A stretch of DNA of 64,000 nt from Paraburkholderia adhaesiva (GCF_021390575.1 NZ_JAJEJQ010000001.1:1-64000), one strand, 5' to 3'. Numbered from the stretch's first letter, positions 19,069-28,092 are shown. The notes: generated by a model from the letters alone, not told the origin. Made by a program: numbers and translations.

Positions 19069-19824
19069 ATGAAAGTCGTCGTTATTGGTGGTACCGGACT
19101 GATCGGCTCAAACGTCGTGCAGCGGCTCGGCCGCGATGGTCACGAAGTGGTGGCCGCATCGCCATCGACCGGCGTGGACTTGATGACGGGCCAAGGGTTG
19201 GCCCGGGTGCTGGAAGGCGCGCAAGTCGTCGTCGATGTCGCCAATGCGCCGTCCTTCGAGGACGAGGCAGTGATGACCTTCTTCGAGACGACGACCCGCA
19301 ACCTGTCGGTCGCAGAGCACGCTGCGGGCGTCGAGCACCATCTTGCCCTCTCTGTCGTTGGCACCGAACGCCTGCAGCAGAGCGGCTATTTCCGCGCCAA
19401 GTCCGTGCAGGAAACGCAGATCAAGGCGTCGCCGATTCCATACACGCTGCTGCGCGCGACCCAGTTCTTCGAATTCGTCGGCGGCATCATCGAATCCAGC
19501 GCTCAAGGCGATGTGGTGCGCCTTTCGCCCGCGCTGATCCAGCCGATCGCCGCCGACGACGTCTCGGCCGTCCTCGCCGATCTTGCGACGGGCATGCCAT
19601 TGAACGACACCGTTGAAGTCGCAGGTCCGGACCGCTTCCCTCTGGACGAACTCGCACGCAAATTCCTCGCCGCGCACAAGGATCCGCGAACCGTGATCGC
19701 CGATGTCCACGCTCGCTATTTCGGCAGCGAACTGGACGACCGCACGCTCGTCGCCGGCAACGGGCATCGCACCGGCCCGACGCGCTTCCATACATGGCTT
19801 AGCCGCTCCGTCGCGCGAGACTGA
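19069..19824 (+). CDS. NmrA-like NAD(P)-binding reductase
   Basis: This 251-residue protein opens with the Rossmann motif VVVIGGTGLIGSNVVQRLG and belongs to the atypical SDR group without a canonical YxxxK catalytic pair; instead it has GYFRAKSVQETQIK and PYTLLRATQFFEF. The start follows GGAGGGAGAGGAAC. It heads a three-gene operon with an AhpD-like protein and a cupin, divergent from the winged-helix/TPR regulator. The substrate is unknown. A role in redox or electrophile stress is inferred from its partners. Confidence 0.87.
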   Translation: MKVVVIGGTGLIGSNVVQRLGRDGHEVVAASPSTGVDLMTGQGLARVLEGAQVVVDVANAPSFEDEAVMTFFETTTRNLSVAEHAAGVEHHLALSVVGTERLQQSGYFRAKSVQETQIKASPIPYTLLRATQFFEFVGGIIESSAQGDVVRLSPALIQPIAADDVSAVLADLATGMPLNDTVEVAGPDRFPLDELARKFLAAHKDPRTVIADVHARYFGSELDDRTLVAGNGHRTGPTRFHTWLSRSVARD

Positions 19825-19887
19825 GCCGCATTTCCGCAACGCGCATTTCCGCAACGATCTCCCCTTCAATCACTCAGAGGACATGTC

Positions 19888-20367
19888 ATGACCCACCGCA
19901 TCGACTACCAGCAGCAATCCCCCGAACTGTTCAAGAAGTTCGTCGAATTCAGCCTCGCGCTCAAGAAATCCGCGATCGAGGAATCCATCCGCCATCTCGT
20001 CGATCTCCGGGCCTCGCAACTCAACGGGTGCTCGTTCTGCGTCGACATGCACGTGAAGGAAGCCACGATCCATGGCGAGCGTGCGTTGCGCCTTCATCAC
20101 GTGGCCGCGTGGCGCGAATCCAACCTGTTCACGCCGCGCGAGCGTGCTGCGCTGGCCTGGACCGACGCACTCACGCAGATTTCGCCGCTGGGCGTAAGCG
20201 ATGAAATCTACGATCGCGTGCGGACGCAGTTCTCCGAGAAGGAGTTGTCCGACCTGACCTTCCAGGTGATGTCGATCAATGCGTGGAATCGGGTCAACAT
20301 CGGCTTCCGCATTCCGCCGGGCATCTACGACAAAGCGTTTGGCATCGACAAGTCGGGCCTGGCCTGA
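19888..20367 (+). CDS. AhpD-like alkylhydroperoxidase family protein
   Basis: This 159-residue protein has the catalytic triad of the AhpD/carboxymuconolactone decarboxylase family: Cys48-x-x-Cys51 and His55 in NGCSFCVDMH, followed by HGERALRLHHVAAWRES and the Glu-containing LTFQVMSINAWNRVNIGFR. Unlike the protein at 10210-10767, it keeps every active-site residue. It sits between the reductase and the cupin on one strand and probably acts as a thiol-dependent peroxidase; its reductant is unknown. Confidence 0.88.
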   Translation: MTHRIDYQQQSPELFKKFVEFSLALKKSAIEESIRHLVDLRASQLNGCSFCVDMHVKEATIHGERALRLHHVAAWRESNLFTPRERAALAWTDALTQISPLGVSDEIYDRVRTQFSEKELSDLTFQVMSINAWNRVNIGFRIPPGIYDKAFGIDKSGLA

Positions 20368-20390
20368 TCGCGGCGCGAAGGAGCGCTGTC

Positions 20391-20789
20391 ATGCACATTT
20401 CCAGATTGCTGTTCGCGTCGTTGCTGCTGGTAGCGGGCGCTGTGCAAGCGCACGAGCCGCCGGAAGCTAAAGTCACGCCGCTGATGAGAAAGGCACTGGA
20501 CGACTATCCGGGCAAGGAGGTCACGGTGCTCTCGGTCGAGTATCCGCCCGGCAGCGTGGATCCGGTGCATCGGCATGACGCGCATGGGTTCATCTACGTG
20601 CTGGAAGGGTCGATTGTTATGGGCGTTCGCGGTGGTCAGACCGTCACCTTGAAACCCGGCCAGACCTTCTACGAAGGCCCGAACGATGTGCACACGGTCG
20701 GGCGCAATGCCAGTCAAACCAGGCCGGCCAAATTCCTGGTATTCCTGATGAAAGACATCGACGCGCCGATTCTGACTCCGGTGAAGTGA
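20391..20789 (+). CDS. Exported small cupin protein
   Basis: This 132-residue protein begins with a signal peptide (MHISRLLFASLLLVAGAVQA, then HEPPEAK), so it is probably periplasmic. The cupin motifs are PGSVDPVHRHDAHGFIYVLEG, with metal-binding His residues and Glu, and GQTFYEGPNDVHTVGRN. The start at 20391 has AAGGAG upstream. It ends the three-gene operon. The protein resembles periplasmic cupins found beside AhpD-like genes; the reaction is not known. Confidence 0.85.
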   Translation: MHISRLLFASLLLVAGAVQAHEPPEAKVTPLMRKALDDYPGKEVTVLSVEYPPGSVDPVHRHDAHGFIYVLEGSIVMGVRGGQTVTLKPGQTFYEGPNDVHTVGRNASQTRPAKFLVFLMKDIDAPILTPVK

Positions 20790-21058
20790 CTTGCGGTCCT
20801 GGCAACGTTGCAAGCCAAAGCGGAGAAACGACGAGGGAACGATAAAAAACGGTCGGGCGTCCGTCGGGGACGGCGGCTGCCCGATGCATTGCATCGCAAT
20901 CGTTTCCATGGCGACATGTTCCGTGTGCTCGTCGAGAATCAACGGAGAACGTGAAGGAAGCGCGCATGCACGGCGAACGCGCAACACGTTGTGTCGCTCT
21001 ACTGCGGCAGTTCGAATGGAACCGAAACCCAAACCGAAGCCATGGCGGCGGCGGCCAG

Positions 21059-21166
21059 AGTCCGAACACGACGCATGTCCACATCAAGTCGATCTATACC
21101 AAATTCAACGTCCGGAGCCGCTCAACGCTCACCGCGCTGTGGCTCGGCAAGTTGAGAGAGCGAATT
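21059..21166 (+). pseudogene. LuxR-type helix-turn-helix fragment
   Basis: The sequence SPNTTHVHIKSIYTKFNVRS plus RSTLTALWL matches the recognition-helix half of a LuxR/FixJ-type DNA-binding domain (compare the family pattern S-x-x-T-V-x-x-H-x-x-x-I-Y-x-K-x-x-V-x-S-R). Nothing upstream in any frame continues the domain, so this is a gene remnant. The surrounding 20790-21182 holds no intact gene. It ends 16 bases before the convergent CDF transporter gene. Confidence 0.6.
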
Positions 21167-21182
21167 CGAGGCGCTGGATCGC

Positions 21183-22133
21183 TCATTCGGCCCAGGCAGG
21201 ATCGCTTGTGAATATGATCGTGAGCCAGCGATGTGCGTCGTCACCGCCTAGTGCGTTGCCAATTTCATCGCGTATCGCGTCCCACTCCGTCAGCGGCTTC
21301 GCAGCCGCCTCGCGTTGAACGATGAAATACAGTTCGATCTCCCGGGAGCGGCCGACTTTGGCAACGTAGGAGCGGAAATATAGAAAGGCATAACGCTGGA
21401 CAAAGCGTTGTGCGACGGTGTCTACATGCGCTTTAAGGTCGGGCGGGGCCACAAGAAGGAGTTCCATCAGTGATCGCCGGATTTCAGCAAGAGGGATGGG
21501 AATGATCACCAGACTAACAAATGCGAGTGCCAACGGATCGACGTAGCTCGACCAGTGCGAGAGAGTCGTTCCGTGGATCGCGTAGCCTATCGCGAATGCG
21601 ACCAATAATGCCGTGGTAATGCCACCAGACATAATCCACGACTTGATATCGAGGCGCAGGAAATCGGACTGAATGCGGCGATTCGCCCGACTCTCGATCA
21701 CCGCCATAGAGAAGCATGTGCACGCGGTCACCATAGCGTAAGCAAACGCGGAACCGAACTGCAGTTCATTTCCACCGGCGATCAGACGCATGACCGCATT
21801 GATTAACGCATAGATCGCGACGCAGACCAGCAAGGTTCCATTCAGCCCGAGTACGATCGGCTCAAGGTGCCAGAATCCCATGGTGAAGCGTTCACGCCAT
21901 TTCCGAGGCAAGTCCAGATCCACCGCGTGTGATGTGATCAATCTCACGACAGCCAGGGCGAGCGTGCTCATGCTTGCATCGACGAGCGAATAGACGCCAT
22001 CGAAAACGATCGAATAAGCGCCAGAAAACAGCCCGAAAATCACCCCAAGGCTGGCGATCATTAGCGTGACAGTAATTGATCGTTGCAATACAGACCGTTC
22101 ATCTTCGGCGGCGAAAATATGCTCTAGTGCCAT
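21183..22133 (-). CDS. CDF-family cation transporter with altered metal site
   Basis: This 316-residue protein has about six membrane segments and a C-terminal cytoplasmic domain (about 210-316) as in cation diffusion facilitators. In the second segment the expected D-x-x-x-D is Tyr48-Ser-Leu-Val-Asp52 (with Asp45 earlier), and in the fifth the expected H-x-x-x-D is Asp162-Ile-Lys-Ser-Trp166. Two of the four usual transport-site ligands are thus changed relative to E. coli YiiP. The start at 22133 is preceded by AGGAG; an upstream ATG at 22151 lacks this. G+C is lower than in the neighbouring core genes. Metal or other ion transport is uncertain. Confidence 0.8.
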   Translation of the reverse strand: MALEHIFAAEDERSVLQRSITVTLMIASLGVIFGLFSGAYSIVFDGVYSLVDASMSTLALAVVRLITSHAVDLDLPRKWRERFTMGFWHLEPIVLGLNGTLLVCVAIYALINAVMRLIAGGNELQFGSAFAYAMVTACTCFSMAVIESRANRRIQSDFLRLDIKSWIMSGGITTALLVAFAIGYAIHGTTLSHWSSYVDPLALAFVSLVIIPIPLAEIRRSLMELLLVAPPDLKAHVDTVAQRFVQRYAFLYFRSYVAKVGRSREIELYFIVQREAAAKPLTEWDAIRDEIGNALGGDDAHRWLTIIFTSDPAWAE

Positions 22134-22731
22134 GGAAGTGATCTCCTGCATTTCGAGAGAGCAAATGGAGGGATCAGGCTATACGAACGGGAAAGGGAAT
22201 GCGGCGCGTCTGCGCGCAGGCGCCGAACCATGGACGCCAAATCGCGTCTGGAGAGGTCAATGCTCCATCGGCGGATCGTCGCGCGGCGACTGCCGAAAAC
22301 GGATTCAGGTATCCGGGAGCGCACCACAACAGCCACAAGTCGAACGGTGGCCCATCGGAGCGTTAGATCGCCGCTTCGCGTCTATTCTGTTGAGAAACTC
22401 CGCTACCGGGCATTAATTGAGGTTTTCAGGGGGCCTTTTTCCCGTAACCGATGCTCGCGAACGGTTTATGGCGCGATCTGGGAGGTCGATTTTTCGCACA
22501 CCGGTCCGGTTGCGCAGAGAAGGGAGTTTTTCAACAGAATTGGACGAACCCGGCCACCTGTGCGGGATTTCGACTTGGTTCAGAGTGAGGACAAGATCTG
22601 TTTCCCGGCGGTGGAGTTCGTGCCAGCGATCGTTGGTTTGGTCGCTGAAGCGCCAGGTGAGATGTGGGTCGAGCCGCACTAGTGACCACATCTTCATCGG
22701 ATTGCGGAGCAAGTCCGATTTTGCGGAGCAA
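22134..22731. other. Gene-poor low-confidence region upstream of tRNA-Lys
   Basis: Open frames exist on both strands here but none has a recognisable protein, a good ribosome site or the third-position bias of real genes. Base composition is lower in G+C than the core genes. A direct repeat TTGCGGAGCAA occurs at 22702-22712 and 22721-22731 (19-base period), next to the terminator of tRNA-Lys. The region may be decayed accessory DNA. Confidence 0.4.
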
Positions 22732-22760
22732 AGAAAAAGGGCTCCAATCGCTTGGAGCCC
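22732..22760 (-). terminator. Terminator of tRNA-Lys
   Basis: Reading on the reverse strand, GGGCTCCAA-gcga-TTGGAGCCC is a perfect 9-bp hairpin followed by TTTTTCTTT. It lies 11 bases beyond the CCA end of the tRNA. Confidence 0.9.
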
Positions 22761-22770
22761 TTTGAATGCT

Positions 22771-22846
22771 TGGTGGGGCGTGAGTGACTCGAACACTCGA
22801 CCTACGGATTAAGAGTCCGCTGCTCTACCAACTGAGCTAACGCCCC
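22771..22846 (-). tRNA. tRNA-Lys (anticodon CUU)
   Basis: The reverse strand reads GGGGCGTTAGCTCAGTTGG at the 5' end and ends in the encoded CCA. The acceptor stem GGGGCGT pairs with ACGCCCC, the anticodon loop is CTCTTAA with anticodon CTT, and the T arm carries GTTCGAGTC. The total is 76 bases. It reads codon AAG. Confidence 0.96.
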
Positions 22847-23099
22847 AACAGAAGCGGAATTATGCAGTACTTCTTGCGTCTTGCCAAGACATTTTTGCGA
22901 AAACCCTGAAAAAAGTCTGCGGCCGGCTCCAGGCTCCGATCGGCGCCAGTTGATACCAACTCCCCGCCGCCCCCAAATTGCCCATTTCCTGCCGCAACCC
23001 AAGCTCGCCGGTATGATGTTGCGACACGAAGCTCATACGCCGGGCGTGCCTCGCCACACGCTGGAGCCCAGCCCGGTCTCGCATTCTGAAAGGCTTACG

Positions 23100-23504
23100 A
23101 TGGACGACAACGCAATCAACGCACTCCTCGAGCGCGTGCTGGCGCCGTGGGTGCGCTCCCTTGGGCTGGCGCCGGTCGAAGTAACCGACGACGCTGTTAC
23201 CCTGCGCCTGCCGTTTTCCGGCGAACTGCGCCACACGGGCGGCGTGATTTGCGGCCAGGTCTTCATGGCCGCAGCCGATACCGCGATGATCGTCGCCATA
23301 TCGGCGGCACTGGGCGGCTTCAAGCCGATGACGACCGTTGCGCTGAACACCAATTTTATGCGTCCCGTCCGCAAGGGCGATGTGCTCGTCACGGCGCGCG
23401 TGCTGCGCATGGGCCGCAATCTGGTGTTCGGTGAAGTGGAACTCTACGATGAAGATGGCCGGATGGCCGTCCACGCTACCTCGACTTACGCGCTGCTCGA
23501 CTAA
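23100..23504 (+). CDS. PaaI-type hotdog-fold thioesterase
   Basis: This 134-residue protein has the hotdog fold of the PaaI/YdiI group. The key stretch is RHTGGVICGQVFMAAADTAM, corresponding to the HxGG...DxA region that binds acyl-CoA, followed by KPMTTVALNTNFMRPVRKGDV. The start at 23100 gives a family-length protein; the open frame runs upstream through non-coding-like sequence. It precedes a patatin-like gene by 35 bases on the same strand and may be co-transcribed. The acyl-CoA substrate cannot be predicted. Confidence 0.88.
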   Translation: MDDNAINALLERVLAPWVRSLGLAPVEVTDDAVTLRLPFSGELRHTGGVICGQVFMAAADTAMIVAISAALGGFKPMTTVALNTNFMRPVRKGDVLVTARVLRMGRNLVFGEVELYDEDGRMAVHATSTYALLD

Positions 23505-23539
23505 AAGCGCGCCCCGATCGCCAGAAGGAATCAGGACAC

Positions 23540-24424
23540 ATGTTCGATCAGGTAGTTTTCGCGGGCGGCGGTAACCGCTGCTGGTGGCAGGCGGGCTTCT
23601 GGGACATCGTCCAGCCCGAGCTGCAGATTCGTCCGCGCGTGATCACGGGCATCTCGGCGGGCGCCGCCACGGCGTGCATGCTCTACACGCGCGAAGCCGA
23701 CTGGGTCATGCGCTACTACGAAGAGGCACTGCGCCATAACAATCGCAACGCCTATTGGGGCAACCTGCTGCGCGGCGAATCGGTGTTTCCGCATTACCGC
23801 ATCTACCGCCAGGCGCTGCTCGACATTTACGGCGAGCATTTCAGCAAGCTCGGCGATGCACCCGAGATCCGCATCGGCGTGTCGCACGTACCGCGCTGGC
23901 TCGGCGCGCGCAGCGCGGTGGCGGCGGGGCTGGTCGCCTACAACATCGAGAAGTACGTCCGCAAGACGCTGCATCCGACGCTCGGCCGCAAGCTCGGCTT
24001 TCGCCCCGAATTCGTGACGGCGCAAGCATGCGAAAGCGTCGAGGATCTCGCCGACCTGATCCTGCAGTCGTCATGCACGCCGCCGTTCACGCCCGTTCTG
24101 CGACGCAACGGACGCCCCGTGCTCGATGGCGGGATGGTCGACAACGTACCGGTCGATGCACTCGACGACGGGCCCGGCCGCGTGCTCGTGATGGTGACGC
24201 GCCTCTATCCGCGTCCGCAGATGTTTGTCGTGCCGCATGGCGAGCGTGGTGAGCAGCAGCGCATCTACGTGCAGCCGTCGGCCAGGGTGCCGATCTCGAG
24301 CTGGGACTACACGAGCCCGCATCAGATGCAGCACGCCTATAACCTCGGCCGCGTAGACGGCGAGCGTTTTCTCACGCGCCTGCCCGAGGTGCTCGAGGCC
24401 GCGGCGCACGTCCAGGCGGTATAG
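23540..24424 (+). CDS. Patatin-like phospholipase
   Basis: This 294-residue protein carries the patatin features: the glycine-rich oxyanion loop FAGGGNRCWW, the nucleophile elbow Gly-Ile-Ser-Ala-Gly (TGISAG, about residues 35-40) and the catalytic Asp in LDGGMVDNVPVDAL. No signal peptide or membrane segment is apparent, so it is likely cytosolic. It probably hydrolyses fatty acyl esters of membrane lipids. The start follows GAAGGAATCAGGACAC. It sits just downstream of a thioesterase gene. Confidence 0.9.
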   Translation: MFDQVVFAGGGNRCWWQAGFWDIVQPELQIRPRVITGISAGAATACMLYTREADWVMRYYEEALRHNNRNAYWGNLLRGESVFPHYRIYRQALLDIYGEHFSKLGDAPEIRIGVSHVPRWLGARSAVAAGLVAYNIEKYVRKTLHPTLGRKLGFRPEFVTAQACESVEDLADLILQSSCTPPFTPVLRRNGRPVLDGGMVDNVPVDALDDGPGRVLVMVTRLYPRPQMFVVPHGERGEQQRIYVQPSARVPISSWDYTSPHQMQHAYNLGRVDGERFLTRLPEVLEAAAHVQAV

Positions 24425-24429
24425 CCGGG

Positions 24430-24465
24430 CGTCTGCCCCTGCAGCAGCAGGGGCAGCAAGCGGGC
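24430..24465. terminator. Hairpin between convergent genes
   Basis: CTGCCCCTG-cagca-type repeats (CTGCCCCTGC and GCAGGGGCAG) form a strong hairpin between the ends of the patatin gene and the reverse-strand dehydrogenase gene. No long T-tract follows on either strand, so termination is likely but weak. Confidence 0.45.
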
Positions 24466-24472
24466 TGCGAGC

Positions 24473-25486
24473 TTACCTGCGCCGTCCGCCTTGCAGCGCC
24501 TGCGGATTGGCGACACTCGCCAGATCGCCCGAATCGAACGCGAGAATGTTGCGAAACGCCGCGCTGAAGTAGAGCTCATAGCTCTCGCGTTCCACATAAC
24601 CGATGTGCGGCGTGCAGATCACGTTCTCCATGCGCAGCAGGCTGTAGCCCTGCAGGATCGGCTCGCTCTCGTAGACGTCGATCGCCACCATCCCCGGCCG
24701 GTTGTGCGAGAGCGCACCGAGTAGCGCGTTCTCTTCGAGCAGTTCCGCGCGGCTCGTATTGACGAGCAGCGCCGTCGGTTTCATGCGCAACAGATCTTCC
24801 TGCTTCACGATCGCGCGCGTGTCGTCGTGCAGGCGCAGATGCAGCGAGAGCACGTCGCTTTCTTCGAACAGTGCTTCACGGCTCGCGGCGGCTTCGTAGC
24901 CGTCGGCACGCGCCGCTTCGAGCGAGTGCTCGCGGCCCCAGATGAGCACGCGCATCCCGAACGCCTTGCCGTAGCCCGCCACGAGCCGGCCGATCTTCCC
25001 GTAGCCCCAGATACCGAGCGTCTGCCCGCGCAGCACCTGGCCGAGCCCGAAGTTCGGCGGCATCGCCGACGTTTTCAGACCTGACTGCTGCCATGCGCCT
25101 TGCTTGAGGTTCGAGACGTACTGCGGAATCCGGCGTTGCGCGGACATGATGAGCGCCCACGTGAGTTCAGCGGGTGCGATCGGCGATCCGGTGCCTTCGA
25201 GCACGGCGATGCCGCGATCGCTACACGCGGCAAGGTCGATATGCGAACCGGCGCGGCCGGTCTGGCTGATCATGCGCAGGTGGGGAAGCTTGTCGAGCAG
25301 TTGCGATGTGATGCGCGTGCGCTCGCGGATCAGTACGAGCGCGTCAACTTCGGAGAGGCGGCTGGCCAACTGGCCGAGTCCGCGTACGGTATTGTTGAAG
25401 ACCTTGACCTCGTGGTCGGCGAGCAGTTGAAAGCAGTCGAGTTTTCGGACGGCGTCCTGGTAGTCGTCAAGGATGGCAATTTTCAT
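24473..25486 (-). CDS. D-2-hydroxyacid dehydrogenase family protein
   Basis: This 337-residue NAD(P)-dependent enzyme has the family arrangement: a substrate domain, the Rossmann motif LGIWGYGKIGRLVAGYG, the catalytic Arg region VNTSRAELLEENAL, the Glu in AIDVYESEPI and the His in CTPHIGYVERE. It resembles phosphoglycerate/glyoxylate-type dehydrogenases of unassigned substrate. The start matches MKIAILDDYQDAVR. No partner gene is adjacent, so the pathway is unknown. Confidence 0.87.
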   Translation of the reverse strand: MKIAILDDYQDAVRKLDCFQLLADHEVKVFNNTVRGLGQLASRLSEVDALVLIRERTRITSQLLDKLPHLRMISQTGRAGSHIDLAACSDRGIAVLEGTGSPIAPAELTWALIMSAQRRIPQYVSNLKQGAWQQSGLKTSAMPPNFGLGQVLRGQTLGIWGYGKIGRLVAGYGKAFGMRVLIWGREHSLEAARADGYEAAASREALFEESDVLSLHLRLHDDTRAIVKQEDLLRMKPTALLVNTSRAELLEENALLGALSHNRPGMVAIDVYESEPILQGYSLLRMENVICTPHIGYVERESYELYFSAAFRNILAFDSGDLASVANPQALQGGRRR

Positions 25487-25919
25487 GGCACTGGGTTCTT
25501 ATATGCCGCACCGGTGGTGGTGCGGCTCGGTGTTCATCTGGTGGTTATCCCACTATGCAGCGCGCGGCAGACTGGTATGAATAAGGAACGATCTCGCGGC
25601 ATATCGGGATACGCAACGCTCACTACCGGGTTGTTACACTGGTCGTTTTGGGCACCGCAATTGCTTGCCCATGCCAAAACGTCCGGTACAGAACTAACCG
25701 CGAATTTTTGAATTTTTAACAGCTTGTTGGGTTTCGATGCAAGCCGCTTTACAGACGGTTTCGAACCCCTGGCTGCAAAGGCCTTGACGACCTGCTCAAC
25801 CAAACGAATCGACAGTGCGAAGATTGCCTGCACTGTCCGGCTCGTAGCGGTTGCGCCTCTCGCATGCAGCGTCGAAAGGGCCGAATCGTCTTTTACTGCC
25901 CTAAAACGGAGAAAGCTCA
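25487..25919. other. Divergent intergenic region before pckG
   Basis: This 433-base gap separates the reverse dehydrogenase gene from pckG. An open frame on the reverse strand (25534-25920) has no recognisable protein and is not annotated. An A/T-rich tract (AATTTTTGAATTTTTAACAG, about 25703-25722) stands out from the GC-rich surroundings and may belong to the pckG promoter or leader. I could not place promoter boxes with confidence. Confidence 0.4.
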
Positions 25920-27776
25920 ATGAATCACCCAGATAACAACGCCCAGGTCGCAGCGCAAGTGCCTGCCTGGGTGCGCCATCGAAAACTGGTGGAGTGGGTG
26001 CAGAAGGTCGCGGCGCTGACGCAGCCGGAGCGCATCGTCTGGTGCGACGGCTCGCAGGAGGAGTACGACCGCCTGTGCCAGCAGATGGTCGATGCCGGCA
26101 CGATGCGCAAGCTCAATCCCGCAAAGCGTCCGAATTCGTATCTCGCGTGCTCGGCTCCGTCCGACGTGGCGCGTGTCGAGGATCGCACGTTCATCTGCTC
26201 GGAGCGCAAGGAAGACGCCGGCCCGACCAATAACTGGATCGCCCCGGCCGAAATGCGCACGACGCTCGACGGCCTGTTCGAGGGATCCATGCGCGGCCGC
26301 ACGATGTACGTCGTACCGTTTTCGATGGGCCCGCTCGGCTCACCGATCGCGCATATCGGCGTGGAATTGTCGGACAGCCCTTACGTCGCGGTGAACATGC
26401 GGATCATGACGCGCATGGGTCGCGCGGTGTATGACGTGCTGGGCGAAGACGGCGAGTTCGTGCCTTGCGTGCACTCGGTGGGCGCACCGCTCGCGGCGGG
26501 TCAGAAAGACGTGGCGTGGCCGTGCAACGACACGAAGTACATCGTCCATTTCCCCGCAACGCGCGAAATCTGGAGCTATGGCTCGGGCTACGGCGGCAAT
26601 GCGCTGCTCGGCAAGAAGTGCTTTGCGCTGCGAATCGCATCGACGATGGGTCGCGACGAAGGCTGGCTCGCCGAGCACATGCTGATTCTCGGCGTGCGTT
26701 CGCCCGAGGGCCGCAAGTACCACGTCGCGGCGGCGTTCCCGTCGGCGTGCGGCAAGACCAACTTCGCGATGCTGATTCCGCCCGCCTCCCTGAGCGGCTG
26801 GGAAATCACGACGATCGGCGACGATATCGCCTGGATCAAGCCGGGCACGGATGGCCGCCTCTACGCGATCAATCCGGAAGCGGGCTACTTCGGCGTGGCG
26901 CCGGGCACGAGCGAGAAGACCAACTTCAACGCCATGGCGACGCTCAAGGAGAACGTGATTTTCACGAACGTCGCGCTGACCGACGACGGCGACGTCTGGT
27001 GGGAAGGCATGACCGACACGCCGCCCGCGCACGTCATCGACTGGCAAGGCCAGGACTGGACGCCGGAAATCGCGAAGGAGACCGGCCGCAAGGCTGCGCA
27101 TCCGAACGCGCGCTTCACGGCGCCGGCCTCGCAGTGTCCGTCGATCGACGCCGAATGGGAGAACCCGAAGGGCGTGGCGATCGATGCGTTCGTGTTCGGC
27201 GGACGGCGCTCGACCACGGTGCCGCTCGTGACAGAGGCGCGCGACTGGACCGAAGGCGTCTACATGGCGGCGACCATGGGTTCGGAGACGACGGCTGCCG
27301 CCGCGGGTCAGCAAGGCGTGGTGCGGCGCGATCCGTTCGCGATGCTGCCGTTCTGCGGCTACAACATGGCCGAGTACTTCGACCACTGGCTCAAGGTGGG
27401 CGCAAAGCTCGCGCAAACGGGTGCGACGCTCCCGCGGATCTACTGCGTGAACTGGTTCCGCAAGGGTGCGGATGGCAAGTTCGTGTGGCCGGGTTTCGGC
27501 GACAACATGCGCGTGCTGGAGTGGATGGTGCGTCGTATCGAGGGCGGGGCGGGCGGCAACACGAACGCGTTCGGTGTCTCGCCGCGCTATGACGACATCG
27601 ACTGGCGCGGCGTCGACTTCACGCCGGCCCAGTTCGACCAGGTCATTTCGGTCGATGCCGACGCCTGGCGCACCGAGTTGACGCTGCACTCGGATCTGTT
27701 CAAGACGCTCGCGCACGGCTTGCCCGAGGCGCTGCAGCAAACGCGCAAGGCACTGGAGGCGCGCCTCGATGGTTGA
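25920..27776 (+). CDS. pckG: Phosphoenolpyruvate carboxykinase, GTP type
   Basis: This 618-residue enzyme converts oxaloacetate and GTP to phosphoenolpyruvate, the entry step of gluconeogenesis. The GTP-type signature is clear: the P-loop [15 protein letters not shown] with the reactive cysteine, the kinase-2 motif GDDIAWIK, and [18 protein letters not shown]. Length is normal for the GTP form. The start follows CGGAGAAAGCTC. A strong terminator follows. A long AT-containing leader upstream suggests transcriptional control. Confidence 0.97.
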   Translation: MNHPDNNAQVAAQVPAWVRHRKLVEWVQKVAALTQPERIVWCDGSQEEYDRLCQQMVDAGTMRKLNPAKRPNSYLACSAPSDVARVEDRTFICSERKEDAGPTNNWIAPAEMRTTLDGLFEGSMRGRTMYVVPFSMGPLGSPIAHIGVELSDSPYVAVNMRIMTRMGRAVYDVLGEDGEFVPCVHSVGAPLAAGQKDVAWPCNDTKYIVHFPATREIWSYGSGYGGNALLGKKCFALRIASTMGRDEGWLAEHMLILGVRSPEGRKYHVAAAFPSACGKTNFAMLIPPASLSGWEITTIGDDIAWIKPGTDGRLYAINPEAGYFGVAPGTSEKTNFNAMATLKENVIFTNVALTDDGDVWWEGMTDTPPAHVIDWQGQDWTPEIAKETGRKAAHPNARFTAPASQCPSIDAEWENPKGVAIDAFVFGGRRSTTVPLVTEARDWTEGVYMAATMGSETTAAAAGQQGVVRRDPFAMLPFCGYNMAEYFDHWLKVGAKLAQTGATLPRIYCVNWFRKGADGKFVWPGFGDNMRVLEWMVRRIEGGAGGNTNAFGVSPRYDDIDWRGVDFTPAQFDQVISVDADAWRTELTLHSDLFKTLAHGLPEALQQTRKALEARLDG

Positions 27777-27800
27777 GGTGTGAGCGCTTACTGACTTTGA

Positions 27801-27824
27801 GGCCGCCTTCGGGCGGCCTTTTCG
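27801..27824 (+). terminator. Intrinsic terminator of pckG
   Basis: GGCCGCC-ttcg-GGCGGCC with a stable UUCG loop is followed by TTTTCG. It lies 24 bases after the pckG stop. The rest of 27777-28092 has no gene and has lower G+C, with the LysR operator at its right end. Confidence 0.9.
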
Positions 27825-28043
27825 TTGGCGGCTCCTCGCAGCGGGGCACGATCAATGTGGGCGCGCCCGCCGTCTGTTCGCCAATCTCCGGCTTGTTTCG
27901 CTGCGATGCGGAAATTGTTGTGCCAATAGAAACAATAAGCTATCTGTCTGCACAATTCCCGCCGTCAATGAAGAGAATTTCGAGAAAAAATGGTCTTTGT
28001 AGGCAACTTCTGCAGGAACACGCCAGTCGTAGGAGAATTCGCA

Positions 28044-28069
28044 GCTTGCTTTGCTAATATTAAGCAAGC
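28044..28069 (+). promoter_or_regulatory. LysR-type operator (perfect 8-bp inverted repeat)
   Basis: GCTTGCTT (28044-28051) and AAGCAAGC (28062-28069) are separated by ten A/T-rich bases and lie 24 bases before the LysR start. The T-N11-A core arrangement fits LysR-type binding sites, so autoregulation is likely. Confidence 0.65.
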
Positions 28070-28092
28070 GCTTACAAGGCGGGAGTTGTCTA

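Noticed and set aside
22230-22812. Overlapping open frames upstream of and across tRNA-Lys on both strands
   Set aside because: They cover the tRNA and terminator and show no family resemblance.
25534-25920. Reverse-strand open frame between the 2-hydroxyacid dehydrogenase gene and pckG
   Set aside because: No recognisable protein, runs across the probable pckG leader, no ribosome site.
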